From: Candidatus Latescibacterota bacterium
GTDB lineage: Bacteria; Latescibacterota; UBA2968
Assembly: GCA_022822565.1 (NCBI GenBank)
Contig: JAJEAX010000049.1
Location: 1-36,964 of the forward strand
Direction: 5' to 3'
Length of the DNA: 36,964 nucleotides
Of the stretch, positions 23,950 to 32,142 are shown in pieces. The translations under genes and the position numbers were made by a program. Position 1 is the stretch's first letter; each line of letters starts with the position of its first letter. The notes under the pieces are model-generated. The model had not been told where the DNA came from and searched no databases. It was given only the letters and a program-made list of their open reading frames with translations.

Positions 23950-25188
23950 ATGAACAACACCGCCACAATACACACCCGTGCCTGGGCGGGTGATGAAGCC
24001 CTCACCCTCACCTTTCCCAAAGGCTGGATAGTCGAAACCTTTGGTCCACAGGAATGTCCTCAAGTCACCGCAGAACAGATCCAAACCGCCTTTGACAACC
24101 CCATCGGCACACCGCGGATTTCAGAACTCGCCAAAGGGAAAAACAGCGCCGCAATCATCGTTGATGACCTGAGTCGTCCCACACCCGCTGCCGAACTCAT
24201 CCCCTATGTCCTCAAAGAACTCGACGCCATACCCAAAAACCAAATCCGCATTGTCGTAGGTGGAGGCTCTCACCGCCCAATCGACGCGGAAGAAATCGAC
24301 AAAAAAGTGGGGGCTAACATCGCCCGCGCATATCAAGTCACGAACCACAACTTCATGAGCGGCGACCTCCGCGCCCTGGGCAGTCTGGACAGCGGCCTTC
24401 CCATTTACATCGACAGAGTTGTCGCAGATGCCGACCTCAAGCTCTGCGTAGGCGGCATCTATCCCCACGGCAACGTGGGTTTTGGCGGCGGTGCCAAACT
24501 CATCGTACCGGGCGTATCGGGCTTTGCCACCATGTTCTACTTTCACACCTTTTACGCAAATCGAGGACATGCCAATATTGAACGACAGGGCGACGAGCCA
24601 GACCACCGAGACGCCGCCGAAGCAGTCGCAAAAGTCCTGGGCCTCGATGCCGTCGTCAATGTAACACTCAACCGCAAACGCCGGATCACCGGTGTATTTG
24701 TGGGCGACTTCATACAGGCGCAGCGCACCGGCGCCCGATTCGCACGAAAAACCTATGCAACTCAAGCACCAGAAACAGAGCCTGACCTCGTCATTGCCAA
24801 CTGCTATCCACTCGACTACGACCCCGTTCAAGCCGGCAAAGCACTCTGGCCGCTTCGGCTGTTCAAAAACGCCTACAAAGTCGCCATCAATCCCGCCACC
24901 GATGGCATATGTCACCACGGACTATACGACGAAATAGACTACGCGCGGTTTTGCAAACTAAAATCCGAACAGCCCCAGCAAGAACTTCCCGAACCCAAAA
25001 TCGAAGGTCCGCACCAGACCCTGATGTGGTCTGAAAACTTTCCGGTTGACGAATTTTACAAACGCAACTCCGACGGTGTCCTCTTCCGCGATTGGGACAC
25101 GCTCTTCAACCAACTCATTGTAAAACTGCCCGATAATGCCCGCGTTGCCGTTTTTCCCAATGCGGCCATCCAAATTCCCAAAAAATGA
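23950..25188 (+). CDS. LarA-like (nickel-pincer cofactor) racemase or epimerase family protein
   Basis: The 412-residue protein belongs to the LarA family, whose founder, lactate racemase, uses a nickel-pincer nucleotide bound to a lysine. Key sites line up well: DDLSRPTP at 72-79, His108 in GGGSHRP, His173 in IYPHGNVGFG and Lys183 in GGAKLIVPG, matching His108, His174 and Lys184 of lactate racemase. The reaction is probably racemisation or epimerisation of a 2-hydroxy acid; the substrate is unknown. The cofactor genes larB, larC and larE are not in the window. The ATG at 23950 is preferred over 23869 because a GAGG ribosome site lies 6 bases upstream and the longer version would cover the promoter. 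Confidence 0.9.
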   Translation: MNNTATIHTRAWAGDEALTLTFPKGWIVETFGPQECPQVTAEQIQTAFDNPIGTPRISELAKGKNSAAIIVDDLSRPTPAAELIPYVLKELDAIPKNQIRIVVGGGSHRPIDAEEIDKKVGANIARAYQVTNHNFMSGDLRALGSLDSGLPIYIDRVVADADLKLCVGGIYPHGNVGFGGGAKLIVPGVSGFATMFYFHTFYANRGHANIERQGDEPDHRDAAEAVAKVLGLDAVVNVTLNRKRRITGVFVGDFIQAQRTGARFARKTYATQAPETEPDLVIANCYPLDYDPVQAGKALWPLRLFKNAYKVAINPATDGICHHGLYDEIDYARFCKLKSEQPQQELPEPKIEGPHQTLMWSENFPVDEFYKRNSDGVLFRDWDTLFNQLIVKLPDNARVAVFPNAAIQIPKK

Positions 25189-25266
25189 GGGTCTAAAACG
25201 CAGAATTTTACTTTTTTCAACGCGCCTATCATGCTATATTGGGCCAATGCAATTGTGAAAAAAATC

Positions 25267-25331
25267 ACGCAAGAGAACGGGGAGACGTAGGGACTGGGGG
25301 AGATCCTTGCAAATCCCTTGTTCTCTTGCGT
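25267..25331 (+). other. Hairpin in the leader of the PhyH gene
   Basis: ACGCAAGAGAAC (25267-25278) and GTTCTCTTGCGT (25320-25331) form a perfect 12-base stem around a 41-base G-rich loop. ATTATATTT follows and the ribosome site GGAGG lies 10 bases further on. It may end transcription of the LarA-like gene weakly or control the PhyH gene as an RNA element. Confidence 0.5.
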
Positions 25332-25351
25332 TATTATATTTGGAGGACGCC

Positions 25352-26152
25352 ATGTTGACACAAGAACAAATCGACTTCTACCACGAAAATGGATATCTCA
25401 AATGCGAAGCGCTCTTTACCCCTGAAGAAACCGCTGAACTCGGCTCGGAAATGGTGCGCATCATCGAAAACTGGGGCAATGAGACCATTGGCTGGCGGGG
25501 ACCCTGGCGCGATCGATACCTGCCCGAAGACGAACGCCTCAACACCAAAGCGGTCTTTATGCACAATCCCCAATTCTACTCCGCAACCTGGGGGCGCGCC
25601 ATCTTTAACGAACGACTCGTCGGCTGTGTAGAAGACCTGATCCGCGACACCGTTCAGTGGCACCACACCGTGCTCCATGCCAAACCACCAGAACTCGGCA
25701 CGCCTTTTCCCATGCACCAGGACTATCCCTTTTATCCGCACGACGGTCCCGACTTTGTCGATTGCCTGCTCCACCTGGACGACACCCCAATAGAAAGCGG
25801 ATGCTTGCGCGTGGTACCCGGCAGCCACAAAAAGGGTCCGCTCGTTCACGTCTTAGGCCCAGACACCTCTCCTCATCTGCCCCCAGATGAGTACCACCCC
25901 GACAAAATCGACTCCATCCTGATCCCGGCAAAAGCCGGAGACGTCATCTTCTTTAGCTACCAGATCATTCACTGGTCCGATTGCAACCGCACCAACGAAT
26001 GGCGAAAATCCGTGCGCTTCGGCTACCACAGCACCCAGATGCAACCCGTGGGCCGCGCAGAAGACGACCCCTATCGCATCGACCCCAACAACATTTTGGA
26101 ACGCAAGGACAGCACCATTGTGTCCGGCTTTAGAATAAACGAAGTGAATTAG
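25352..26152 (+). CDS. Phytanoyl-CoA dioxygenase (PhyH) family protein, first copy
   Basis: The 266-residue protein is an Fe(II)/2-oxoglutarate-dependent oxygenase. The iron-binding facial triad is visible as His122 and Asp124 in FPMHQDYPF and His207 in QIIHWSD, and an arginine for 2-oxoglutarate at about 222 (RFGYHS). CLRVVPGSHKKGP between them is typical of the family. Bacterial members hydroxylate diverse small molecules, so the substrate is unknown. The ATG at 25352 follows TTTGGAGGACGCC; the longer frame from 25307 would overlap the hairpin. Its stop is 4 bases before the sulfatase start, so the two are co-transcribed. Confidence 0.92.
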   Translation: MLTQEQIDFYHENGYLKCEALFTPEETAELGSEMVRIIENWGNETIGWRGPWRDRYLPEDERLNTKAVFMHNPQFYSATWGRAIFNERLVGCVEDLIRDTVQWHHTVLHAKPPELGTPFPMHQDYPFYPHDGPDFVDCLLHLDDTPIESGCLRVVPGSHKKGPLVHVLGPDTSPHLPPDEYHPDKIDSILIPAKAGDVIFFSYQIIHWSDCNRTNEWRKSVRFGYHSTQMQPVGRAEDDPYRIDPNNILERKDSTIVSGFRINEVN

Positions 26153-26156
26153 ACGT

Positions 26157-27401
26157 ATGAATAAACCCAACATCATCATCGTACTCGCCGACGACATGGG
26201 CTATGGGGATTCCAGCGCGTACGGGGGCTGGATCGACACGCCCGCAATGGAACAAATGGCCCGCGAAGGACTTAAATTCACCGACTTTCACTCCAGCGGT
26301 GCTGTTTGCAGCCCCACGCGCGCCGGGTTGCTCACTGGACGCTATCAACAGCGCGCAGGCGTGCCCAAAGTGATCGGTGCCAATCCCCAAAGCGCCGACC
26401 ACTATGTGGGATTGTACCCCTCTGAAATCACCTTTCCCAAACTGCTCAAAAAAGCCGGCTACACCTCTGCCATCTTCGGCAAATGGCACCTCGGTTACGA
26501 CAAAAAATTCAATCCTCTGCACCACGATTTTGATCGCTTTCGCGGATACGTCAGCGGCAACATCGACTACATCTCGCACTACGACCGTATGGAAGTGTAC
26601 GACTGGTGGGAGGGCCTCGAACACATCGAAGAAGAGGGCTATACCACACATCTCATCACCCAGCATTCGGTACAATTCATCAAAGACCACAAAGACACGC
26701 CCTTTTGCCTCTACGTTGCACACGAAGCAGTACACACCCCCTTGCAGGGACCTGATGATCCCGCCATTCGCGGCCCGGAAAAAGCAAACTTTCATCCCGA
26801 CGACCCCCGAGAAACCTATTGCCTTATGATGAAAGCCATGGACGACAGCCTGGCCGAAATTATGGGCACAGTGCGAGAACTCGGCATTGAAGAAAACACC
26901 CTCGTCTTCTTTTTTTCCGACAACGGCGGCACCCGTCAAAATCCCGAATCCAATGCCCCGTTGCGCGGGAGCAAAGGCACCGTATGGGAAGGCGGCCACC
27001 GCGTCCCCGCCATTGCATGGTGGCCCGGAACAATAGCCCCCAACAGCGTCACCGGCCAACTCGCCATCAGCACAGACCTCTTTCCCACCATGTGCGACCT
27101 CGCAGAAACACCTGCACCCGACAATCACTTTGACGGCATCAGCCTCAAATCCACCTTCCTGAACGAGAGCGAACCCGGTGCCCGACAACTGTTCTGGAAT
27201 GGCCTTGCCATGCGCGACGACAATTACAAACTCGTAATCGAAAAAGGCACGCCGCATCTATTCGACCTATCCCAGGACATATCGGAAAGCAACGACCTCG
27301 CATCGCAACAACCCGACCGCGTTCGGCAAATGTGCGATGCAATCGATGCCTGGAAACGCGACGTAGCCGACGGTGCAACACCGCAACAAGATACGTTCTG
27401 A
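26157..27401 (+). CDS. Type I sulfatase (arylsulfatase family), no signal peptide
   Basis: The 414-residue protein is an alkaline-phosphatase-superfamily sulfatase. The N-terminal metal-binding NIIIVLADDMGYGD, the formylglycine motif with Cys51 in CSPTRAGLLTG, the FGKWHLG box, and the metal ligands in FFFSDNGG are all present. The cysteine must be oxidised to formylglycine by a maturase for activity. Neither SUMF1 protein in the window fits that role, as both are exported and lack the catalytic cysteines. No export signal is visible, so a cytoplasmic organosulfate is the likely substrate, possibly brought in by the symporter encoded next. The C-terminal part is short, as in small-substrate sulfatases. 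Confidence 0.93.
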   Translation: MNKPNIIIVLADDMGYGDSSAYGGWIDTPAMEQMAREGLKFTDFHSSGAVCSPTRAGLLTGRYQQRAGVPKVIGANPQSADHYVGLYPSEITFPKLLKKAGYTSAIFGKWHLGYDKKFNPLHHDFDRFRGYVSGNIDYISHYDRMEVYDWWEGLEHIEEEGYTTHLITQHSVQFIKDHKDTPFCLYVAHEAVHTPLQGPDDPAIRGPEKANFHPDDPRETYCLMMKAMDDSLAEIMGTVRELGIEENTLVFFFSDNGGTRQNPESNAPLRGSKGTVWEGGHRVPAIAWWPGTIAPNSVTGQLAISTDLFPTMCDLAETPAPDNHFDGISLKSTFLNESEPGARQLFWNGLAMRDDNYKLVIEKGTPHLFDLSQDISESNDLASQQPDRVRQMCDAIDAWKRDVADGATPQQDTF

Positions 27402-27413
27402 GAGAGGAAATAT

Positions 27414-28955
27414 ATGCTTGGACTACACCTGCTGGACTTTGCCACGCTCGCCATCTATTTAATCGGCATTATGATTGCCGGCTTATGGGTCGCCCGCAAA
27501 ATCAAAAATACGGGCGACTATTTTATGGGTGGGCGCAGCTTTGGCAAAGCATTTATGATCATGCACGCCTTTGGCACCGGCACCCACACCGATCAGGCCG
27601 TCACCGTAGCGGGAGCCTCCTACAAATTGGGCATGGCGGGAATCTGGTATCAATGGCTCTATTTATTCGCCACCCCCTTCTACTGGCTCATCGCGCCAAT
27701 ATGGCGAAGACTGCGCTACCTCACCATAGCGGACTTCTTTGAAGACCGATTCAGCAACTCACTCGGTTATTTCTACGCCCTCTATGGCCTGCTCTACTTT
27801 GCCATACAAATCGGCATCATGCTCCTGGGCACGGGCAAAACAGCCAGTGCCATGACCGGCGGTGCGATTTCCCCCGAAATCGCCATCGGTGTGATGACCG
27901 TCCTCTTCCTCTCCTACGGTCTGTTAGGCGGCCTGCCCGCAGCCATCATCACCGACTTTATTCAGGGCATCTTCATCATCGTCCTCTCTTTTCTCCTCAT
28001 CCCCTTTGTCATAGACGGCGTCGGCGGCTTCACCGGCCTTCACCAGCAAGTGCCCATTGAAAAATTTAGCCTTGCAGCACCCGGCGATCCCCCGCCTGGA
28101 TACGATCGCATCACGCCCTTCTTCATCGTCATGGTCGTCATAAACGCCCTCGTCGGCATCATTGCCCAACCCCACCACATGGAAATTGGCGGCGCGGGCA
28201 AAACCGAACGCGAAGCCCGCGTTGGATTCACATACGGCAACATGATCAAACGCCTCTGCACCGTAGCCTGGGCATTTACCGGCGTAGCCTGCATTGCCCT
28301 TTATCCCAGCATCGACGACCCCGAACACGCTTTTGGACTCGCCTCGCGCGACCTCTTGCCCATCGGTCTCATCGGCATCATGCTCGCCTCGATGATCGCC
28401 GCAGTCATGTCCACCTGCGACTCATTCATGGTCGATGGCGCCGCCCTCTTTGTCGAAAACTTTTACAAACCCCTCTTCAAACCCGAAGCCGACGACAAAC
28501 ACTACCTCACCACGGGCCGAATCGTCGCCTTCATCCTGGTCGTATTTGGCATCATCATCGCGCTCTATTTCACCTCTGTCGTCGCAATTATTCGCCTCTC
28601 CTGGTCGCTCGTGGCATTCTTTGGGATTGCATTTTGGGGAGGTATTCTCTGGCGCAGGTGCAATGCACCCGGTGCCTGGGCGGGCCTGATCGTCTCGGCA
28701 TTCTTATTCGCCATATCCGGTCAAACAATCATCAATTTGGAAAGCCTGGGCATCTACATTGGCGGCCTCGGCTGGGAATTGCCCTATCGCTACGTACTCT
28801 ACATCGCCGGTGGATTTGCCGCACTCATCATCGTCAGCAAACTCACCAAACCGCAAGACAAAGAGCGACTCGACCGCTTTTACACCTTGCTCCACACACC
28901 TGTGGGACAAGAGCACAGATTGCGCGAAGCAGGTATAAAAGTTGTTATGGAGTAG
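27414..28955 (+). CDS. Sodium:solute symporter (SSS family)
   Basis: The 513-residue membrane protein has about 13 helices, usual for the SSS family. The N-terminus LAIYLIGIMIAGLWVARKIK then NTGDYFMGGRSFG is the family hallmark around helix 1, and GYGLLGGLPAAIITDFIQG-like sequence marks the mid-helix region. Members import sugars, organic acids, amino acids or osmolytes with sodium ions. It lies 12 bases after the sulfatase gene with GAGAGG before the ATG, so its substrate is probably linked to the sulfatase and the glycosidase that follows. Confidence 0.92.
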   Translation: MLGLHLLDFATLAIYLIGIMIAGLWVARKIKNTGDYFMGGRSFGKAFMIMHAFGTGTHTDQAVTVAGASYKLGMAGIWYQWLYLFATPFYWLIAPIWRRLRYLTIADFFEDRFSNSLGYFYALYGLLYFAIQIGIMLLGTGKTASAMTGGAISPEIAIGVMTVLFLSYGLLGGLPAAIITDFIQGIFIIVLSFLLIPFVIDGVGGFTGLHQQVPIEKFSLAAPGDPPPGYDRITPFFIVMVVINALVGIIAQPHHMEIGGAGKTEREARVGFTYGNMIKRLCTVAWAFTGVACIALYPSIDDPEHAFGLASRDLLPIGLIGIMLASMIAAVMSTCDSFMVDGAALFVENFYKPLFKPEADDKHYLTTGRIVAFILVVFGIIIALYFTSVVAIIRLSWSLVAFFGIAFWGGILWRRCNAPGAWAGLIVSAFLFAISGQTIINLESLGIYIGGLGWELPYRYVLYIAGGFAALIIVSKLTKPQDKERLDRFYTLLHTPVGQEHRLREAGIKVVME

Positions 28956-28964
28956 GGAATCGCC

Positions 28965-30506
28965 ATGCGTCTCAGGTCCATATTGCTTATCGCGATATTT
29001 TACACGAGTTTGGGGTATTCCTCTCAAGCCGCCGATCCCGTACTACATCTAAAAACTGACCAGACGCAACCCCTCCCCAAAAGCCTCTACGGCTTCAACA
29101 CGAACATGATGAGCGGTGACTACGGTTATCTCGACTCTAACTTCGTCGCGCTCACAAAAGACCTGCAACCCCAAACACTGCGTTTTCCCGGAGGCACAAT
29201 CGGCAATTTTTACCACTGGAAAATAGCTGGATTTATCCAGAGTGAAATGAGTTCAACCAGCAACGAGCAACTCAACAGACGAAACAGAGGTAATTTTGTC
29301 AGACTGAGAAAAAGGAGAAATGGGAGACTTGCATTTGACGACTTCATGCAGATGTGCAACGCGCTAAAAATAACGCCCGTCGTAGTCGTCAACCTGTGGA
29401 CGGGAAGCCCGGAAGAAAGTGCCGGATGGGTCCAATACGCAAAAAACAAGGGATACGAGATCGCGTATTGGGAACTCGGAAATGAGTACTACCTGCCGTG
29501 GTACGCGGAAAAATATCCCTCTGCCGAAACCTATATCGCACAAGCTCAAAAACATGCACAGGCGATGAAAGCGATTGATCCAAATATAAAAGTCTCGGTC
29601 TGTGCAAGCCCGGTAGCCTTCCACAAGAACGGCTTTGAAAAAAACGTGGATCAACGCAAATGGGATAGTGCATTGGCGGCTGCGGATCAATTTTACGACG
29701 CCTATACCGTTCACGTCTATGCGTATCGAACCGCTCGAAAAAAGGAAATAGAAGAATATCGAGGTTATCTCTTTGGTTGGATTCACTGCGACTTCGACGA
29801 CGCCATGGACTACTACAAAAAGTTATTCCCCGACAAGGAAATGTGGATAACAGAGTGGAATATCGCCAACCCCGCAAACCGGGTCGCCAATACACAACTG
29901 CACGCCATGTACGCGGGCGACTTCTTCTTAAAAATGCTCACGCAACCGCGCATTACCCATGCGAATTTTCACGTAATTGCCGGTCCCGGCAAAGGATTTC
30001 CCGCATTCTCCCCGATCACACCCCCATCGCCGAGAACCAATTGGAAATACGGGGGCGAACCAGAAGCGGATTTTGGAAAGACAATTCGGCGCGCGACCTA
30101 CTATCCCCTTCAATTAATTGGAGAAGCATTCGCGCAATCGGACACTAAATTCGCCCTCTCCATCCAAAATCCGCCCATTCTCAATGGACAACTCGAATAC
30201 GAAGGAAAACAAATACCGGGCATTCAAGCGCAGGCAGTCGGAAGCACCTCGCACCTTTTTGTTCTCATCAGCAACCGCACGGCAGACGACCTGTCGCCGG
30301 GCCTCACCATCGACGGCAAAAAATTTGAAGGCGCGCTCAAATACCGCTACGTAGCCCATGAAAGGCTCAATGCATCAAACGGAGGCAATGCGGAAATGGA
30401 AGGCGCGGGCAAAATAGAAGTCGCGATCCGCGAATGGTCTGGTGCTTGCAATAATCTCTTGATTCCCAAAAACAGTTTTGGCATCTTAGAATTATCGCGC
30501 AACTAA
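28965..30506 (+). CDS. Exported GH-A clan glycoside hydrolase (alpha-L-arabinofuranosidase/GH39-GH79-like)
   Basis: The 513-residue product has a signal peptide (MRLRSILLIAIFYTSLGYSS). A (beta/alpha)8 barrel carries the Asn173-Glu174 pair in WELGNEYY (acid/base) and Glu297 in MWITEWNI (nucleophile), the two-glutamate set of retaining clan-A hydrolases. LRFPGGTIGNFYHW near the start is typical of GH51/GH79-like enzymes. A C-terminal beta-sandwich (about 400-513) follows, as in those families. The exact family is not decided. It is next to a symporter and sulfatase, which suggests use of a sulfated or substituted glycan. Confidence 0.85.
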   Translation: MRLRSILLIAIFYTSLGYSSQAADPVLHLKTDQTQPLPKSLYGFNTNMMSGDYGYLDSNFVALTKDLQPQTLRFPGGTIGNFYHWKIAGFIQSEMSSTSNEQLNRRNRGNFVRLRKRRNGRLAFDDFMQMCNALKITPVVVVNLWTGSPEESAGWVQYAKNKGYEIAYWELGNEYYLPWYAEKYPSAETYIAQAQKHAQAMKAIDPNIKVSVCASPVAFHKNGFEKNVDQRKWDSALAAADQFYDAYTVHVYAYRTARKKEIEEYRGYLFGWIHCDFDDAMDYYKKLFPDKEMWITEWNIANPANRVANTQLHAMYAGDFFLKMLTQPRITHANFHVIAGPGKGFPAFSPITPPSPRTNWKYGGEPEADFGKTIRRATYYPLQLIGEAFAQSDTKFALSIQNPPILNGQLEYEGKQIPGIQAQAVGSTSHLFVLISNRTADDLSPGLTIDGKKFEGALKYRYVAHERLNASNGGNAEMEGAGKIEVAIREWSGACNNLLIPKNSFGILELSRN

Positions 30507-30522
30507 TTCCGAGGAGGCTATT

Positions 30523-30642
30523 ATGTTTGGCCTTGAAATTCGCAAACCATCCAAAGAAACAGTCATAGGCTTCATCGTCACATGGATCTGTGTGATCGGC
30601 ATTATCTTTCTCACACTGGCCCTCGTCCGCATCGGTGCATAA
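30523..30642 (+). CDS. Small single-helix membrane protein, 39 residues
   Basis: The frame encodes MFGLEIRKPSKETVIGFIVT, then a hydrophobic run WICVIGIIFLTLALVRIGA. One transmembrane helix (about residues 14-36) with a basic N-terminal side suggests an N-in orientation. A strong GAGGAGG lies 6 bases before the ATG, and the gene fits tightly between the glycosidase (16 bases) and the acetyltransferase (13 bases). It may help a neighbouring membrane protein such as the symporter; there is no direct evidence. Confidence 0.65.
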   Translation: MFGLEIRKPSKETVIGFIVTWICVIGIIFLTLALVRIGA

Positions 30643-30655
30643 AGGACTTATCCCA

Positions 30656-31135
30656 ATGATCCGAAAATACCGCCCCAAAGACCTCGACGCCCTCAAAGAA
30701 ATCACCGTCATCTGTTTTGATGGAGTATCGATTGACCAGAATATCGAAAAAAACTTCGGACAATTTGCCGACACAGACTGGAGAGAACGCAAAGCCAAAC
30801 ACATAGACGCGGATGTCGCCGCCAATGCCGATGGCATATTTGTTTGGGAAGACAACGGCAAAGTCGCGGCCTACATCACCACGCGCATCGACCATGAAAG
30901 CAAAATAGGCGGCATACCCAACCTCGCCGTCTTGCCCGAATACCAGGGTCAGGGAATCGGCAAAGCATTGATGACAGCCGCCTTTGACTATTTTGAAGAA
31001 CAGGAAATGGCCGTGGCAAAAATCGAAACCCTCGACCAGAATCCCGTTGGACAGAACTTTTATCCGCGCTCGGGCTTTACCGCAGTCGCCCGACAAATCC
31101 ACTACGCCATGCCCATGAAAGATCGCAAAGTATGA
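30656..31135 (+). CDS. GNAT-family N-acetyltransferase
   Basis: The 159-residue protein has the acetyl-CoA binding motif A, NLAVLPEYQGQGIGKALMTA, with Gln-x-x-Gly-x-Gly at about residues 99-104. The N-terminal IRKYRPKDLDAL and the closing NFYPRSGF are typical of the RimI-like branch. The substrate is unknown. The ATG at 30656 with AAAGGA upstream is preferred; the longer version would begin inside the small membrane protein gene. Confidence 0.85.
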   Translation: MIRKYRPKDLDALKEITVICFDGVSIDQNIEKNFGQFADTDWRERKAKHIDADVAANADGIFVWEDNGKVAAYITTRIDHESKIGGIPNLAVLPEYQGQGIGKALMTAAFDYFEEQEMAVAKIETLDQNPVGQNFYPRSGFTAVARQIHYAMPMKDRKV

Positions 31136-31141
31136 AAGGCA

Positions 31142-31225
31142 GTAAGGCGTAAAACGTGAGACGTGAGTAGAGTAGTCCTCCTACCTTTTATGTCTTGTAT
31201 CTTTGTGTCTTCGTGTCTTTGTGTG
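31142..31225. repeat. Low-complexity intergenic repeats
   Basis: Two short tandem repeats lie between the convergent genes: ACGTGAG twice (about 31154-31167) and a run of TCTTTGTG-like units (TTTGTGTCTTCGTGTCTTTG, about 31190-31225). The latter directly follows the 3' end of the minus-strand PhyH gene. Confidence 0.55.
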
Positions 31226-31233
31226 AGGCCATC

Positions 31234-32031
31234 TCACTCCTCACCTGCCTTCTGCCACACCGTTGGAAAATGTTCTCCCCGCAAAATCTCGCCATCTTCC
31301 ACGGTTACAAATTCCTTCATCGCGTGATCGCCGCTCGCATCGTAATACGTATCCTGCGTCATATAGTGAATCGCAATCGCGCGTCGGGGTCGCTTGCTGC
31401 GATTGTCGTGAGAACCGTGCCAGGTCAGAGCGTGATGATAATGCACCTCCCCCTTTTTCACCGGTCGGCGCACCACCGATATGGGTTGGCCTTCAAACTC
31501 CGACGGCATCGCGTCAAAATCCTTTACCTCCCGCACAAACGCAATCTGATTGCCCCACTTGTGCGAACCCGGCACCATACTCATACACCCATTCTCCACA
31601 TCCACATCGTCCAATGCCACCCACGCGCTCACCTCTGTCATCGGTCGAATAATCGGCCACAGCGGCGCGTCCTGATGCCATCCGGTCGTCCCCCCAATCT
31701 CAGCGGGCTTGTACTGAATCTGATCGTGCCAGATACGCAACTCCGTCGCCCCGGTCAACTGCGCCATCTCCTCTACAATTTTCTCTGAATACATCAAATT
31801 CTCAAACGGCTCACTCGCCTCCCAAATATTCACAATCTGCCAAACCGGCGCCGAATCATTACCGCCCAAATTGCGCAACAAAACCGGCTGCGACACATCA
31901 TCGCGATCTTTATTCTCAATCACCCGGTACAATTCCTCGCGCAACACCTCGACCTGCGCGTCATCCAACACCGAACCCCCATTCAAAAACCCATTTTCGT
32001 GAAACTCCGCCACTTGCTCTTCTGTCAGCAT
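31234..32031 (-). CDS. Phytanoyl-CoA dioxygenase (PhyH) family protein, second copy
   Basis: In this 265-residue Fe(II)/2-oxoglutarate oxygenase the facial triad is His119 and Asp121 in TGWHQDAPL and His205 in LTWHGSHDN, with a basic pair RPRRA (about 215-218) for the cosubstrate. CMSMVPGSHKWG is the family's core. Its N-terminus (MLTEEQVAEFHENGFL) is like the first copy, but the rest has diverged, so it is another subfamily. It is the last gene of the minus-strand block, 108 bases behind the beta-helix gene, with a repeat in between. Confidence 0.92.
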   Translation of the reverse strand: MLTEEQVAEFHENGFLNGGSVLDDAQVEVLREELYRVIENKDRDDVSQPVLLRNLGGNDSAPVWQIVNIWEASEPFENLMYSEKIVEEMAQLTGATELRIWHDQIQYKPAEIGGTTGWHQDAPLWPIIRPMTEVSAWVALDDVDVENGCMSMVPGSHKWGNQIAFVREVKDFDAMPSEFEGQPISVVRRPVKKGEVHYHHALTWHGSHDNRSKRPRRAIAIHYMTQDTYYDASGDHAMKEFVTVEDGEILRGEHFPTVWQKAGEE

Positions 32032-32051
32032 AATTTATCTCCTGAAAAAGC

Positions 32052-32142
32052 GGGCGACCACAAGGGGTCGCCCCTACATTTCACACTAATCTGTCCTCAG
32101 TCCTTTTTTTATCTGCGTTTATCTGCGTTCATCTGCGGATCA
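32052..32142 (-). repeat. Composite repeat at the beta-helix gene stop, copy 2
   Basis: The part at 32111-32142 is identical over 32 bases to 407-438 and on the minus strand begins at the TGA of the beta-helix gene. Beyond it lies GGGCGACC / GGTCGCCC (32052-32059, 32066-32073) followed on the plus strand by CTACA, a variant of the palindrome at 362-386. Confidence 0.8.

Noticed and set aside
26130-27257. Minus-strand frame of 375 codons opposite the sulfatase gene
   Set aside because: It is the antisense shadow of a gene with full family motifs; the translation has no recognisable domain and no ribosome site. The same holds for the 265-codon frame at 24121-24918 opposite the LarA-like gene.
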